A stretch of DNA of 64,000 nt from JADJDM01 sp044352985 (lineage in GTDB: Bacteria; Bacteroidota; Bacteroidia; B-17B0; Aurantibacillaceae): NCBI GenBank assembly GCA_044352985.1, contig JBILCU010000014.1, positions 1-64,000 of the forward strand. The letters are read 5' to 3'. Below the pieces are notes generated by a model that saw only the letters and a list, made by a program, of their open reading frames with translations, did no database searches and was not told the origin of the DNA. Of the stretch, positions 43,187 through 52,789 are shown piece after piece. Position 1 is the first letter of the stretch; each line of letters opens with the position of its first letter. The position numbers and the translations under genes are program-made.

Positions 43187-43816
43187 TTATTTGTTTAAAA
43201 TTGTTTCAATTTGTTTCAAAGAACTCTCAATCAGAACCAAATTAGCTGCGTTTAAAATATCGTAGGTGTTTAAATCTGAAGCTACTACGACTTTAGAACG
43301 GTCTAAATTTCGGGACGACAAATATACGTTTTTATTTGATTCCGGCAACACAAATAATGTTTTTTTATCGGAAAGATTTAAATTTTTCAATAACTCTGCA
43401 AATTTTGAGGTTTTTGGAGCATCAAATGAGAAATCTTCTAAAACAGTAATTTGATTTTCTTTTGCTTTATAAGATAGAGCGGACACTCTAGCTAATCTTT
43501 TAACTTTTTTGTTCAATTTAAAAGAGTAATCTCTTGGTCTTGGTCCGAAGGCTCTTCCACCACCTATAAAAACAGGTGACTTCATCGATCCAGCACGAGC
43601 ACCACCGGTACCTTTTTGTCTTTTTAATTTTTTAGTTGTTCTATTTATTTCTGCACGTTCCTTAGATTTATGAGTACCTTGACGTTGATTTGCTAAAAAT
43701 TGTTTAACATCAAGATAAATACAATGATCATTTGGTTCAGCGGCATAAATTGCATCAACTAACTCAACTTTTTTTCCGGTTTTTTTACCACTTATGTTTG
43801 TTATTTCTAGTTGCAT
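43187..43816 (-). CDS. rplD: 50S ribosomal protein L4
   Basis: A 209-residue L4, an early 23S binder whose loop lines the exit tunnel. RQGTHKSKERAEINRTTKKLKRQKGTGGARAGSMKSPVFIGGG is the tunnel-loop region. I start at ATG 43816 (MQLEITNISGK). The frame opens 18 nt earlier at 43834, but that would overlap rplC, whereas 43816 leaves a normal 7-nt gap. Confidence 0.96.
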   Translation of the reverse strand: MQLEITNISGKKTGKKVELVDAIYAAEPNDHCIYLDVKQFLANQRQGTHKSKERAEINRTTKKLKRQKGTGGARAGSMKSPVFIGGGRAFGPRPRDYSFKLNKKVKRLARVSALSYKAKENQITVLEDFSFDAPKTSKFAELLKNLNLSDKKTLFVLPESNKNVYLSSRNLDRSKVVVASDLNTYDILNAANLVLIESSLKQIETILNK

Positions 43817-43823
43817 TTCAAAA

Positions 43824-44447
43824 TTATTTTTCAATTATTACATAAGAACCTTTTGCACCGGCAACTGAACCTTTCAATAAAAGTAAGTTTTTTTCAGGCA
43901 TAACCTTAACTACTTCAATATTTTGAATTTTCACTTTGTTACCCCCCATTCTGCCAGCCATTCTCATTCCTTTAAATACGCGAGAAGGATCAGAAGATGC
44001 ACCTAGAGAACCAGGAGCTCTTTCTCTATCGTGCTGACCATGAGATTTATTAGCGTGACCAACACCACTAAATCCGTGACGTTTTACAACACCTTGAAAA
44101 CCTTTACCTTTAGATGTTCCAGATACCTCAACAACATCTCCTTCGGCAAAAAGCTCCACTGTGATAACATCACCTGCATTTCTAGCATCTTCAAAATGCT
44201 TAAATTCAACTAATTTTCTTTTTGGAGTGATTCCTGATTTCTTGAAGTGTCCTTTCATTGCTTGAGAAGTATGTTTTTCTTTCTTCTCATCAAATGACAA
44301 CTGCAAAGCCTCATAACCGTCTTTCTCCTTGGTTTTTACTTGCGTAACTACGCAAGGACCCGCTTCTATTATTGTGCATGGTACATATTTACCATTGGCA
44401 CCGAAGAAACTGGTCATTCCTACTTTTTTACCAATTATTCCAGACAT
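43824..44447 (-). CDS. rplC: 50S ribosomal protein L3
   Basis: A 207-residue protein starting MSGIIGKKVGMTSFFG, with the central loop SKGKGFQGVVKRHGFSGVGHANKSHGQHDRERAPGSLGASSDPSRVFKGMRMAGRMG that reaches the catalytic centre. The length is normal. Confidence 0.98.
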   Translation of the reverse strand: MSGIIGKKVGMTSFFGANGKYVPCTIIEAGPCVVTQVKTKEKDGYEALQLSFDEKKEKHTSQAMKGHFKKSGITPKRKLVEFKHFEDARNAGDVITVELFAEGDVVEVSGTSKGKGFQGVVKRHGFSGVGHANKSHGQHDRERAPGSLGASSDPSRVFKGMRMAGRMGGNKVKIQNIEVVKVMPEKNLLLLKGSVAGAKGSYVIIEK

Positions 44448-44479
44448 TATACTTGTTTTTTGATTATTTATTAAATTAA

Positions 44480-44785
44480 CTAAACTTTAATTTCTACTTC
44501 AACACCACTAGGTAATTCCAATTTCATTAGGGCATCAACAGTTTTTGATGTTGAACTATAGATGTCTAACAAACGTTTATAAACACATGTTTGAAATTGG
44601 TCACGAGCTTTTTTATTTACATGTGGGGAACGTAAAACCGTGAAAATTCTTTTGTGTGTTGGAAGTGGAATTGGACCATTAACAACAGCACCTGTTGACT
44701 TAACTGTTTTTACAATTTTCTCAGCAGATTTATCAACTAAGTTGAAATCGTATGATTTTAATTTTATTCTTATTTTTTGGCTCAT
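44480..44785 (-). CDS. rpsJ: 30S ribosomal protein S10
   Basis: A 101-residue head protein and, with NusB, antitermination factor. SQKIRIKLKSYDFNLVDKSAEKIVKT and GPIPLPTHKRIFTVLRSPHVNKKARDQF are diagnostic. No tuf gene lies between it and fusA. Confidence 0.98.
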   Translation of the reverse strand: MSQKIRIKLKSYDFNLVDKSAEKIVKTVKSTGAVVNGPIPLPTHKRIFTVLRSPHVNKKARDQFQTCVYKRLLDIYSSTSKTVDALMKLELPSGVEVEIKV

Positions 44786-44808
44786 GTTCTTATTGAGATT
44801 CTGTTGAA

Positions 44809-46917
44809 TTAAACTTTTTCTGTTTTACCTTTTGATTTTGCAATTACATCAGCAGCTACGTTAGCAGGAGCCTCAGCATAATGAGAGAACTCCATTGTTG
44901 AAGTTGCACGGCCAGATGTTAATGTACGTAACGCTGTTACATAACCAAACATTTCTGAAAGTGGAACTTTCGCTTTAATTACTTGACCTGTTCCTTTGCT
45001 ATCCATACCTTCGATTTGTCCACGACGACGATTTAAGTCACCTACAACATCACCCATGTTTTGCTCTGGAGTTAATACTTCAATTTTCATGATAGGTTCC
45101 ATTAAAACTGGCTTACATTTTGGTAAAGCCTCACGGTATGCAGTTTTAGCACAAATTTCAAATGATAATGCGTCAGAGTCAACGTTGTGATATGAACCAT
45201 CCTTTAAAGTAACTTTTAATTGTTGTAAAGGGAAACCAGCTAACACACCATTAACCATTGATGCTTTGAATCCTTTTTCTACAGATGGGATAAATTCACG
45301 AGGAATGTTACCACCAGTGATTTCATTTACAAATTGTAAATCTCCACCAGTAAAATCTGCATCTATTGGACCTAATTCAATTTTAATATCGGCAAATTTA
45401 CCACGACCACCAGTTTGTTTTTTGTAAACCTCACGATGTTCAAAAGTACCTGTAATATTTTCTTTGTAAGAAACTTGAGGAGCACCTTGATTAACCTCAA
45501 CTTTAAACTCACGCTTTAAACGATCAACAATAATCTCTAAATGTAATTCACCCATTCCAGAGATGATAGTTTGTCCGCTATCTTCATCTGTTTTAACACG
45601 GAAAGTTGGATCCTCTTCAGCTAATTTATTTAAGCCCACTCCTAATCTATCTAAATCAGCTTGAGTTTTAGGCTCAATAGCAATTCCGATTACTGGCTCA
45701 GGGAAATCCATAGCTTCTAATACAATTGGATGTTTTTCATCACACAATGTATCACCAGTACGAATATCTTTAAAACCAACTGCTGCTCCAATATCACCTG
45801 CCTCGATAAACTCGATAGCATTTTGCTTATTAGCATGCATTTGGAAAATACGAGAAATACGTTCTTTGTTACCTGAACGAGTGTTTAGAACATAAGAACC
45901 TGCATCTAAACGACCAGCATAAGCACGGAAGAAACACAAACGACCAACAAATGGATCAGTTGCAATTTTAAATGCTAATGCAGTGAATGGTTCCTTAACA
46001 TCTGGCTTACGAGTTACTTCCTGATCTGTGTCAGGGTTAATACCTTTAGTAACTTCTTTATCCATTGGAGATGGCATTAATTCCATAACCAAATCCAACA
46101 TTGTTTGAACACCTTTGTTTTTGAAAGATGAACCACAAACCATAGGAACTATTTTGTTAGCTAGACATGCTTTACGTAAAGCATCTAAAACTTCTCTTTC
46201 AGTAATTGTTTCAGGAGCGTCAAAAAACTTCTCCATGATTTTATCATCAAATTCGGAAACTGCTTCTAACATTTTCTCTCTCCACTCAGCAACTTCTTCA
46301 ACCATGTCAGCAGGAATTGGAACGATTTCATACGTCATTCCTTTATCATTCTCATTCCAAACCATTCCACGGTTGTTGATTAAATCAACTACACCTTTGA
46401 AATTATCTTCAGCGCCAATTGGCAATTGAAGTGGAACTGCATTACCACCTAAAATTTCGCGTGTTTGCTTAACAACGTTTAAGAAGTCAGCGCCAGAACG
46501 ATCCATTTTATTAACGAAACCCAAACGAGTTACGTTATAGTTGTCTGCTAAACGCCAGTTTGTTTCAGATTGTGGCTCAACACCATCAACAGCTGAAAAC
46601 AAGAAAACTAATCCATCTAATACACGTAGTGAACGATTTACCTCAACAGTAAAATCAACGTGACCCGGAGTATCAATAATATTTAACTTATATTTGTTAT
46701 TACGGTAGTTCCAGAAACAAGTAGTTGCAGCAGAAGTAATAGTAATACCACGCTCTTGCTCTTGTGCCATCCAGTCCATCGTAGCTGCACCTTCATGCAC
46801 TTCACCTATTTTATGGTTTACACCAGTATAGTATAAAATACGCTCAGTTGTTGTAGTTTTACCTGCATCAATATGTGCTGCAATTCCTATGTTTCTTGTA
46901 TAATGTAAATCACTCAT
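44809..46917 (-). CDS. fusA: Elongation factor G
   Basis: A 702-residue translocation GTPase. G1 AHIDAGKTTTTER (about 14-26), G2/G3 GITITSAATTCFW and DTPGHVDF, and G4 NKMD are all intact. Domains II to V follow to GYVTALRTLTSGRATSTMEFSHYAEAP. It is in the str arrangement rpsL-rpsG-fusA. Confidence 0.98.
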   Translation of the reverse strand: MSDLHYTRNIGIAAHIDAGKTTTTERILYYTGVNHKIGEVHEGAATMDWMAQEQERGITITSAATTCFWNYRNNKYKLNIIDTPGHVDFTVEVNRSLRVLDGLVFLFSAVDGVEPQSETNWRLADNYNVTRLGFVNKMDRSGADFLNVVKQTREILGGNAVPLQLPIGAEDNFKGVVDLINNRGMVWNENDKGMTYEIVPIPADMVEEVAEWREKMLEAVSEFDDKIMEKFFDAPETITEREVLDALRKACLANKIVPMVCGSSFKNKGVQTMLDLVMELMPSPMDKEVTKGINPDTDQEVTRKPDVKEPFTALAFKIATDPFVGRLCFFRAYAGRLDAGSYVLNTRSGNKERISRIFQMHANKQNAIEFIEAGDIGAAVGFKDIRTGDTLCDEKHPIVLEAMDFPEPVIGIAIEPKTQADLDRLGVGLNKLAEEDPTFRVKTDEDSGQTIISGMGELHLEIIVDRLKREFKVEVNQGAPQVSYKENITGTFEHREVYKKQTGGRGKFADIKIELGPIDADFTGGDLQFVNEITGGNIPREFIPSVEKGFKASMVNGVLAGFPLQQLKVTLKDGSYHNVDSDALSFEICAKTAYREALPKCKPVLMEPIMKIEVLTPEQNMGDVVGDLNRRRGQIEGMDSKGTGQVIKAKVPLSEMFGYVTALRTLTSGRATSTMEFSHYAEAPANVAADVIAKSKGKTEKV

Positions 46918-46941
46918 TGTTTGTTATATCTATTGTATTAA

Positions 46942-47409
46942 TTAGAAACGGAAATGAGAGAACGCCTTGTTAGCTTCTGCCATTTTGTGAGTATCTTCTT
47001 TCTTTTTGAATGCTGCACCTTCTTCTTTCGCTGCTGCAACAATTTCTCCAGCTAATTTCTGAGCCATTGATTTTTCGTTACGACGACGAGAATAAAGAAT
47101 CATCCACTTCATTCCCATAGCCACCTTTCTTTCAGGACGGATTTCAGTAGGAATTTGAAATGTTGCACCACCCACACGACGAGATTTAACCTCTACCTGA
47201 GGAGTAATGTTAGCCAAACCTCTTTTAAAAACTTCTAAACCATCTTCACTTGTTCTTTTAGCTACAATTTCAATAGCTTCATAAAACACATGTGAAGCAA
47301 CAGTTTTTTTACCGTCGTACATTAAATTGTTAACGAAACGTGTTACTAAAGTATCATTAAACTTCGGATCAGGAAGTAATAATCTTTTTTTTGCTCTCGA
47401 TTTTCTCAT
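46942..47409 (-). CDS. rpsG: 30S ribosomal protein S7
   Basis: A 155-residue head-assembly protein. MRKSRAKKRLLLPDPKFNDTLVTRFVNNLMYDGKK and RRVGGATFQIPTEIRPERK are diagnostic. Confidence 0.98.
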   Translation of the reverse strand: MRKSRAKKRLLLPDPKFNDTLVTRFVNNLMYDGKKTVASHVFYEAIEIVAKRTSEDGLEVFKRGLANITPQVEVKSRRVGGATFQIPTEIRPERKVAMGMKWMILYSRRRNEKSMAQKLAGEIVAAAKEEGAAFKKKEDTHKMAEANKAFSHFRF

Positions 47410-47441
47410 CGTTTATTGCTTTAAAAACTTATCTTATTTAA

Positions 47442-47846
47442 TTATTTCTTTTTAGCTGGAGCAGCTGCTGCACCTGGCTTAGGACGTTTTGCACCATATT
47501 TAGAGCGACGCTGTCTTCTTCCCTCAACACCTGCAGTATCTAACGCACCACGAACAATATGGTAACGAACTCCAGGAAGATCTTTAACACGACCTCCACG
47601 AACTAATACTATACTATGCTCCTGCAAGTTATGTCCTTCTCCTGGAATGTAAGCAATAATTTCTTGCTGGTTTGTTAATCTCACCTTAGCAACCTTTCTC
47701 ATTGCTGAATTTGGTTTTTTAGGCGTTGTTGTATACACTTTTGTACATACACCACGACGCTGTGGACATGAAGTCAAAGCAACTGACTTACTTTTGTTTG
47801 GAGCTTTAAATCTCCCTTTTCTTACTAACTGCTGTATTGTTGGCAT
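47442..47846 (-). CDS. rpsL: 30S ribosomal protein S12
   Basis: A 134-residue decoding-centre protein. CTKVYTTTPKKPNSAMRKVAKVRLTN keeps the wild-type lysine in TPKKPNS that confers streptomycin sensitivity, and RVKDLPGVRYHIVRGALD is intact. It is the first gene of the superoperon, about 76 nt downstream of the -7 element at 47922-47929. Confidence 0.98.
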   Translation of the reverse strand: MPTIQQLVRKGRFKAPNKSKSVALTSCPQRRGVCTKVYTTTPKKPNSAMRKVAKVRLTNQQEIIAYIPGEGHNLQEHSIVLVRGGRVKDLPGVRYHIVRGALDTAGVEGRRQRRSKYGAKRPKPGAAAAPAKKK

Positions 47847-47921
47847 TTTATTCTTTTGTATTACCTGATTTTACAGTACTTTCACTAATATTAAAACTAT
47901 ACCCATTAAATTACGGGAGGG

Positions 47922-47950
47922 CAAAGGTAAGAAAATTTTTATAAACCAAA
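47922..47950 (-). promoter_or_regulatory. Promoter of the ribosomal superoperon
   Basis: On the minus strand TTTG (complement of 47947-47950) and TACCTTTG (complement of 47922-47929) match the -33 and -7 elements TTTG and TAnnTTTG with 17 nt between them, leaving a leader of about 70 nt to the rpsL ATG. The gap 47847-48015 has no other feature. Confidence 0.75.
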
Positions 47951-48015
47951 CAAGTGTTAATAAATTATTTTCAAAATATTTTTAATAATAATCAAAATTT
48001 TTAAATAGATGAAAC

Positions 48016-48041
48016 AAAAAAGGCCACAAAAGTGGCCTTTT
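48016..48041 (-). terminator. Intrinsic terminator of dnaN
   Basis: AAAAGGCCAC/GTGGCCTTTT (10 bp, AAAA loop) lies about 20 nt after the dnaN stop on the minus strand, and the arm is followed by a T-run on that strand. It closes the gldF-dnaN group. Confidence 0.9.
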
Positions 48042-48061
48042 ATTGAATAAAAAATATTTTT

Positions 48062-49183
48062 TTAGTTATTTAGCATTACAGGCATTACCAACATCAAAAC
48101 ATCTTCTGATGGGTTTTCTCGCTTACTTGGAGTTATAATTCCAGCTCTATTTGGTGCGCTCATTTCTAAATCAATTTCATCACTTTCCAAATTATTTAAC
48201 ATATCCAATAAAAATTTTGAATTAAACCCAATTTCCAAATCCTCACCAATATAATTACATGTTAATCTTTCGTTTGCTGCATTTGAAAAATCAATATCCT
48301 CTGCACTTATTAACAGTGAGCTACCTGCAATTTTAAAACGTACTTGGTGTGTGGCTTTATTTGAATAAATGCTAACTCGTTTTAATGCTCCGGTTAAAGA
48401 ACTTCTATCAATTGTTAACTTATTAGGATTTACTTTAGGAATTACAGCCTCGTAATTTGGATATTTTCCATCGATTAAACGGCAAACAACAGTAGTTGTT
48501 CCAAAAGTGAATGATGCATTTGTTTTGTTATACTCAACATTTACAGCATCTTCAAGGCCTGCCATTAAATTTTTCAAAACATTTAATGGTTTTTTTGGCA
48601 ATATAAAAGAAGCCGGGTGACCTGCTTTTGAATCTGTTCTTCTGTATTTAACCAATTTATGAGCATCGGTAGCAACAAACAACGTTTCACTTTCAGAAAA
48701 CTGACAGAAAACCCCATTCATAACTGGTCTTAAATCATCATTTCCAGTTGCAAATAACGTTTTATTAATTGCTGATGCAACTACATCCGTTTTTATTACA
48801 ATTGACGACGATGCCTCAATTTTTGGAACACGTGGATATTCTTCACCATTATGCCCTGTTAACTTATATTCGCCATTATCAGTTATAATCTTTATACCGT
48901 AAACCTTTGTATCTATACTAAAAGTTAAAGGCTGCTCTGGAAAATTACTTAACGTATCGATTAAAGGACGCGCAGGTATAGCAATACTTCCGGCATCTTT
49001 TGACTCTACTTTTAATGAAGTTGTAACTGTTGTTTCCATATCAGAGGCGTGAACAACTAATTGCCCGGGAACAATTTCAAATAAAAAGTTATCTAAAATA
49101 GGAATGGTATTATTAGAACTTAAAACTCCACTTATTGATTTAAGTTGTTTTAATAAAGTTGATGTTGATACAATAAAATTCAT
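48062..49183 (-). CDS. dnaN: DNA polymerase III beta subunit (sliding clamp)
   Basis: A 373-residue clamp that encircles DNA and tethers the replicative polymerase. Three repeated clamp domains are present, starting MNFIVSTSTLLKQLKSISGVLSSNNTIPILDNF. FCQFSESETLFVATDAHKLVKYRR and the closing VLMLVMPVMLNN are typical, with the C-terminal peptide-binding cleft residues. A TAAATTTG element on the minus strand at 49209-49216 may serve as its own promoter. It is next to the gld genes, an order known in Bacteroidota. Confidence 0.96.
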   Translation of the reverse strand: MNFIVSTSTLLKQLKSISGVLSSNNTIPILDNFLFEIVPGQLVVHASDMETTVTTSLKVESKDAGSIAIPARPLIDTLSNFPEQPLTFSIDTKVYGIKIITDNGEYKLTGHNGEEYPRVPKIEASSSIVIKTDVVASAINKTLFATGNDDLRPVMNGVFCQFSESETLFVATDAHKLVKYRRTDSKAGHPASFILPKKPLNVLKNLMAGLEDAVNVEYNKTNASFTFGTTTVVCRLIDGKYPNYEAVIPKVNPNKLTIDRSSLTGALKRVSIYSNKATHQVRFKIAGSSLLISAEDIDFSNAANERLTCNYIGEDLEIGFNSKFLLDMLNNLESDEIDLEMSAPNRAGIITPSKRENPSEDVLMLVMPVMLNN

Positions 49184-49262
49184 GAATAGTTTAATTTAAA
49201 TAAGTCAACAAATTTAATTTTTCAAAGCAGGGAAAATAATGATTTGAAATTTTGTTTTTAAA

Positions 49263-50306
49263 CTATTTTTTAACAACCTTGATATTGTTAAAATAACTCC
49301 TGGATTGAATTAACTTCCCGAACATTAAATACTGCACAAGTGCAAAGTCTTGATCATTATTAAATAACATGTAAGCATGATTAGGATCTTTTAATAATTT
49401 CACTCCTAAGGTCTCATCTACAGCATCTTCTGAAACTTTTTTATTAAACAATTTCATTTTTTGTTCCTGACCATTTTTTAGTTTAATCGTAATTGTTGTA
49501 AATGGAATTGATCGTTTTACCGAGTCAATCTCTCTATTCGACTGTCCTGTTAAAAATTTATCTACTTCTAAGAAAGTACAATAAGCCAAATATTGTTTAA
49601 TAGCAAAAGTATCGGGCTGTTGAATAGCTGCATTTTTTAAATCAGTAAGTTTAAATTTATTTTTATCTAACACATGAATAATGAATGATGAATCAGGAAT
49701 ACCCGTATAATCAACTGAAACAGTTTCAATTTCAGGTGGAGTGGTTCTTAGTACTGAAGGGTCTTTCCAATCATTTAATTCGGTGAAAAAACGTGAACTT
49801 AAAAAACCTTCAAAACCAGGAATATAGTTCACATAAGTTTGCTCGTATTTTTCATCTGTTTCAGGATCTGCTAAAACCATGTATGTACCAGTATAATCAG
49901 GCGTTGTAGCTCCCATATACCAAATCTTCACACGTTCATTTCCTGTATAAAACTCAATTTTTTTTCCTACAGTTGCAATGGATTGAATAATTGTTTTTTT
50001 AAGATTTTCTCCTGCAGGATACTTAATCGCAATTTGTTTTAAGGTATAAAGTAATAATTGTAAATTATTTTTTCTAACTGGATATTTTCCATTTAACAAC
50101 CAGACACCATTATCTTTACGTTCCAATAAAGCTGTCTTTCCATTTTTCTCTGCAATAAATATTTTGGTAATGGAGGCAGTGTCTTTAAAAGCAAAAGAGC
50201 CAGAATCGTCTTCCAATGTGGATTTTTTACTTTTTTTCACCAAAATAAAAACGGTTAAACCTACTAATAAAAGCAGTAATGAATAAAATAATAATCGTTT
50301 TTTCAT
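49263..50306 (-). CDS. DUF4340 protein in the gldFG group
   Basis: A 347-residue single-pass membrane protein. One N-terminal helix (about 5-23) is followed by a large extracytoplasmic part with repeated short beta strands (ERKDNGVWLLNGKYPVRKNNLQLLLYTLK), the DUF4340 signature. It starts immediately after gldG (adjacent codons) and so probably works with the GldFG transporter, but no biochemical role is established. Confidence 0.8.
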   Translation of the reverse strand: MKKRLLFYSLLLLLVGLTVFILVKKSKKSTLEDDSGSFAFKDTASITKIFIAEKNGKTALLERKDNGVWLLNGKYPVRKNNLQLLLYTLKQIAIKYPAGENLKKTIIQSIATVGKKIEFYTGNERVKIWYMGATTPDYTGTYMVLADPETDEKYEQTYVNYIPGFEGFLSSRFFTELNDWKDPSVLRTTPPEIETVSVDYTGIPDSSFIIHVLDKNKFKLTDLKNAAIQQPDTFAIKQYLAYCTFLEVDKFLTGQSNREIDSVKRSIPFTTITIKLKNGQEQKMKLFNKKVSEDAVDETLGVKLLKDPNHAYMLFNNDQDFALVQYLMFGKLIQSRSYFNNIKVVKK

Positions 50307-52004
50307 TTAATAGTTTTTGGTGTATTTTCTTTTACGGTACTGAATTAAAACAATACCAAGTGCAATTACAGAAGTAATTGGAACAACCACGTTGATTAAT
50401 TTCCACTTGGAAGATTCGTTTTTAATTTTCTTGCGGTCTAAAGTTCTTAATTGCACATCTCTTGCTCGCAGGCTTAAAAAATCTGCACCATCACACAAAT
50501 AATTCATACAATTTAAAATGAATGTTTTATTAGCAAATGTTTTTTTCATGTACTTATCGTAACCCAAAGGGAACGGACTCATTGTAGCAAATTGAATTTC
50601 ATTTTTAATCACATCACCATCAGAAATTACTATAATAGAAGTAGGCTGACTTTTACCTGAAAATGCAATCGCACTGTCTTTTGAAATACTAATCGGAATT
50701 CGGTATTCATATAAAGATTTAAACGTCCCTTCCAACATAATAGCCAAAGGTTGCGGACCTTTTTTAAAGAGTTCATCTTTTGGTTTCATCATAGCCATTG
50801 CTAAACTAACACGAGCCGGTGTATTTTGTATGCGTGTATTTTTTGATGTATTTAATAAAATTGTTTTTCTTACATTTTTGGCTGAAATGGTATCAATGCT
50901 GCTTACAAATTCGAATTTAATTAAATCCAAATTTTTTACAATCGGGTGATCTAATGTGGGCAAAGACAAAGGATTATAATACCAAGGTGCCATTTGAAAA
51001 TCAGGTGCGCCTTTAAATCCACGGTTAATAGGAATGGATGTGCAGGTGTAATCATTTAGTAAATCATTGTTAATTCTTACTCCATAGGTAAAAAATAAAT
51101 CATCTAAGTTTTTTGAAATGGCTAACCCAAGAGAAAACCCTTTTTGTTTAAGCGAATCCATATTGGTGTACACATTATCAATGCAAAATAATGCACGACC
51201 ACCTTTCATGATGAACTGATCTAAAATAAATTTATCTTTTTCATCCCAAGCACTATCGGGTTGAGCAACAATAACAGCTTTGTATGGTTTTAATGCTTTA
51301 AGTTGATGATTAATAGCTAAATAATCAATATCGTAATATTCGCTTAAAGCCGAATAAATATCAGCTGTTTGTAATGTATCTAATTCTCCGTGGCCTTGAA
51401 TAAATGCAATTTTAGGTTTTACATTGCGTTGTAATTTTCGGATGGCATTGGTCAGTTCATACTCTAAAGATGAAACAGAATTGTTTACACATACATCCGG
51501 AGGAACACCAACCTGTTGTTTAAAAATCTGCCAAGTAGTTTCTTTACCGTTGTAACTTACAATGGCGCCAGGAAAAATAATTTGCGACTTATTTCCGCTT
51601 TCGCTTTTCATATTCAACTCTGTTGGAACTATGCCTTTTTGGTACAATTCACGCTGAATATTTTCTAATTCGTTTTTATTTTTTTCATCGTAAATATTGA
51701 TGAATTCGTAATTAAAATCGCCTTTAGTGTATGCCCTGAATTCATCTAAAATTTCTTTGGTTTCGTTTTGTAAGCGTGTGAATGCAGGGTTAAAATCTCC
51801 TTCCAAATAAATTTTAATATAAATACTTCCGTCTAATTCTTTTAATAAATCAAGTGTTTTACGATTTAAGGTATACCGTTTTTCGGACGTTAAGTCAAAT
51901 CGACTAAAAAAGAAAGCGCCGATAAAGTTGAACATCACCACTGCCGAAAGCACTAGGATTAAACTAATAATATCTTTTCTTTTTTGTTTAGAAGCCATTA
52001 CCAC
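50307..52004 (-). CDS. gldG: Gliding-motility ABC transporter-associated protein GldG
   Basis: A 565-residue protein with one N-terminal helix (about 13-33), a large extracytoplasmic ABC-2-associated domain (FTSEKRYTLNRKTLDLLKEL; IVSYNGKETTWQIFKQQVG) and a C-terminal helix (about 535-555). GldG pairs with GldF and the ATPase GldA in a transporter required for gliding in Flavobacterium johnsoniae. gldA is not in this window. The start at 52004 overlaps the gldF stop by 7 nt, and ATG 51998 is an equally good alternative. Confidence 0.93.
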   Translation of the reverse strand: MVMASKQKRKDIISLILVLSAVVMFNFIGAFFFSRFDLTSEKRYTLNRKTLDLLKELDGSIYIKIYLEGDFNPAFTRLQNETKEILDEFRAYTKGDFNYEFINIYDEKNKNELENIQRELYQKGIVPTELNMKSESGNKSQIIFPGAIVSYNGKETTWQIFKQQVGVPPDVCVNNSVSSLEYELTNAIRKLQRNVKPKIAFIQGHGELDTLQTADIYSALSEYYDIDYLAINHQLKALKPYKAVIVAQPDSAWDEKDKFILDQFIMKGGRALFCIDNVYTNMDSLKQKGFSLGLAISKNLDDLFFTYGVRINNDLLNDYTCTSIPINRGFKGAPDFQMAPWYYNPLSLPTLDHPIVKNLDLIKFEFVSSIDTISAKNVRKTILLNTSKNTRIQNTPARVSLAMAMMKPKDELFKKGPQPLAIMLEGTFKSLYEYRIPISISKDSAIAFSGKSQPTSIIVISDGDVIKNEIQFATMSPFPLGYDKYMKKTFANKTFILNCMNYLCDGADFLSLRARDVQLRTLDRKKIKNESSKWKLINVVVPITSVIALGIVLIQYRKRKYTKNY

Positions 52005-52738
52005 TTTCTTTTTTCGAGTACAAATTTGGTTAGAAAAACAAAAACAGTTATCAAACTTAAAAAGTAGATTAAGTCACGCGTATCAATTACACCTCGACTC
52101 ATAGAAAGGTAATGATCATTTATGCCCAGTTTTATGATTACTGCATCCAACTTACCAAATAATCCGGCATTACCTAAAAAATCAAAACCAAAATAACAAA
52201 GGTAACACATAGTCATTGCCAGTATAAATGAAATGACTTGATTATCTGAAACCGAAGATGCAAAAATACCCACTGCAACAAAACCTGCACCTAAAAATGC
52301 CAACCCGAAATAAGAACCCCACATGCCCCCGGTATCTACATTTCCTTTCGGAAAACCCAATTGATGAACTGAATAGTAATACAATAAAGTTGGAAGTAAA
52401 CTAATTAAAACTAGCACCACACCGGCAAAATATTTTGATAAAATAATTTGTAAATCAGAGATTGGCCGAGTAAATAACAATTCTATAGTTCCTGATTTTT
52501 TCTCTTCTGAAAAACTACGCATAGTAATGGCGGGAATTAAAAACAAATAAACCCATGGCGCAATTGCAAATAATGGATCAATAGATGCAAAGCCGTTTTC
52601 AAGTATATTCATACCTGTTGTTTCGGTACCAATTACCCACAAAAACAAACTAATTAGCGTTAGGAAAACTATAATAGCAATGTAACCAACTAATGAGGTT
52701 AAAAAATTTCGTATTTCTTTGATAAATAATGAATACAT
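51998..52738 (-). CDS. gldF: Gliding-motility ABC transporter permease GldF
   Basis: A 246-residue ABC-2 type permease with six transmembrane helices. RSFSEEKKSGTIELLFTRPISDLQIILSKY (about 69-98) is the diagnostic ABC-2 coupling segment. It is the first gene of gldF-gldG-DUF4340-dnaN, with an overlap into gldG. Confidence 0.93.
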   Translation of the reverse strand: MYSLFIKEIRNFLTSLVGYIAIIVFLTLISLFLWVIGTETTGMNILENGFASIDPLFAIAPWVYLFLIPAITMRSFSEEKKSGTIELLFTRPISDLQIILSKYFAGVVLVLISLLPTLLYYYSVHQLGFPKGNVDTGGMWGSYFGLAFLGAGFVAVGIFASSVSDNQVISFILAMTMCYLCYFGFDFLGNAGLFGKLDAVIIKLGINDHYLSMSRGVIDTRDLIYFLSLITVFVFLTKFVLEKRKW

Positions 52739-52789
52739 AATTCAGGCGAACAAAAATAACAATTTTAATACTGCTACAACACCTTGTTT

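Noticed and set aside
44786..44808. Missing tuf between fusA and rpsJ taken as a deletion
   Set aside because: The order fusA-rpsJ without tuf is normal in Bacteroidota.
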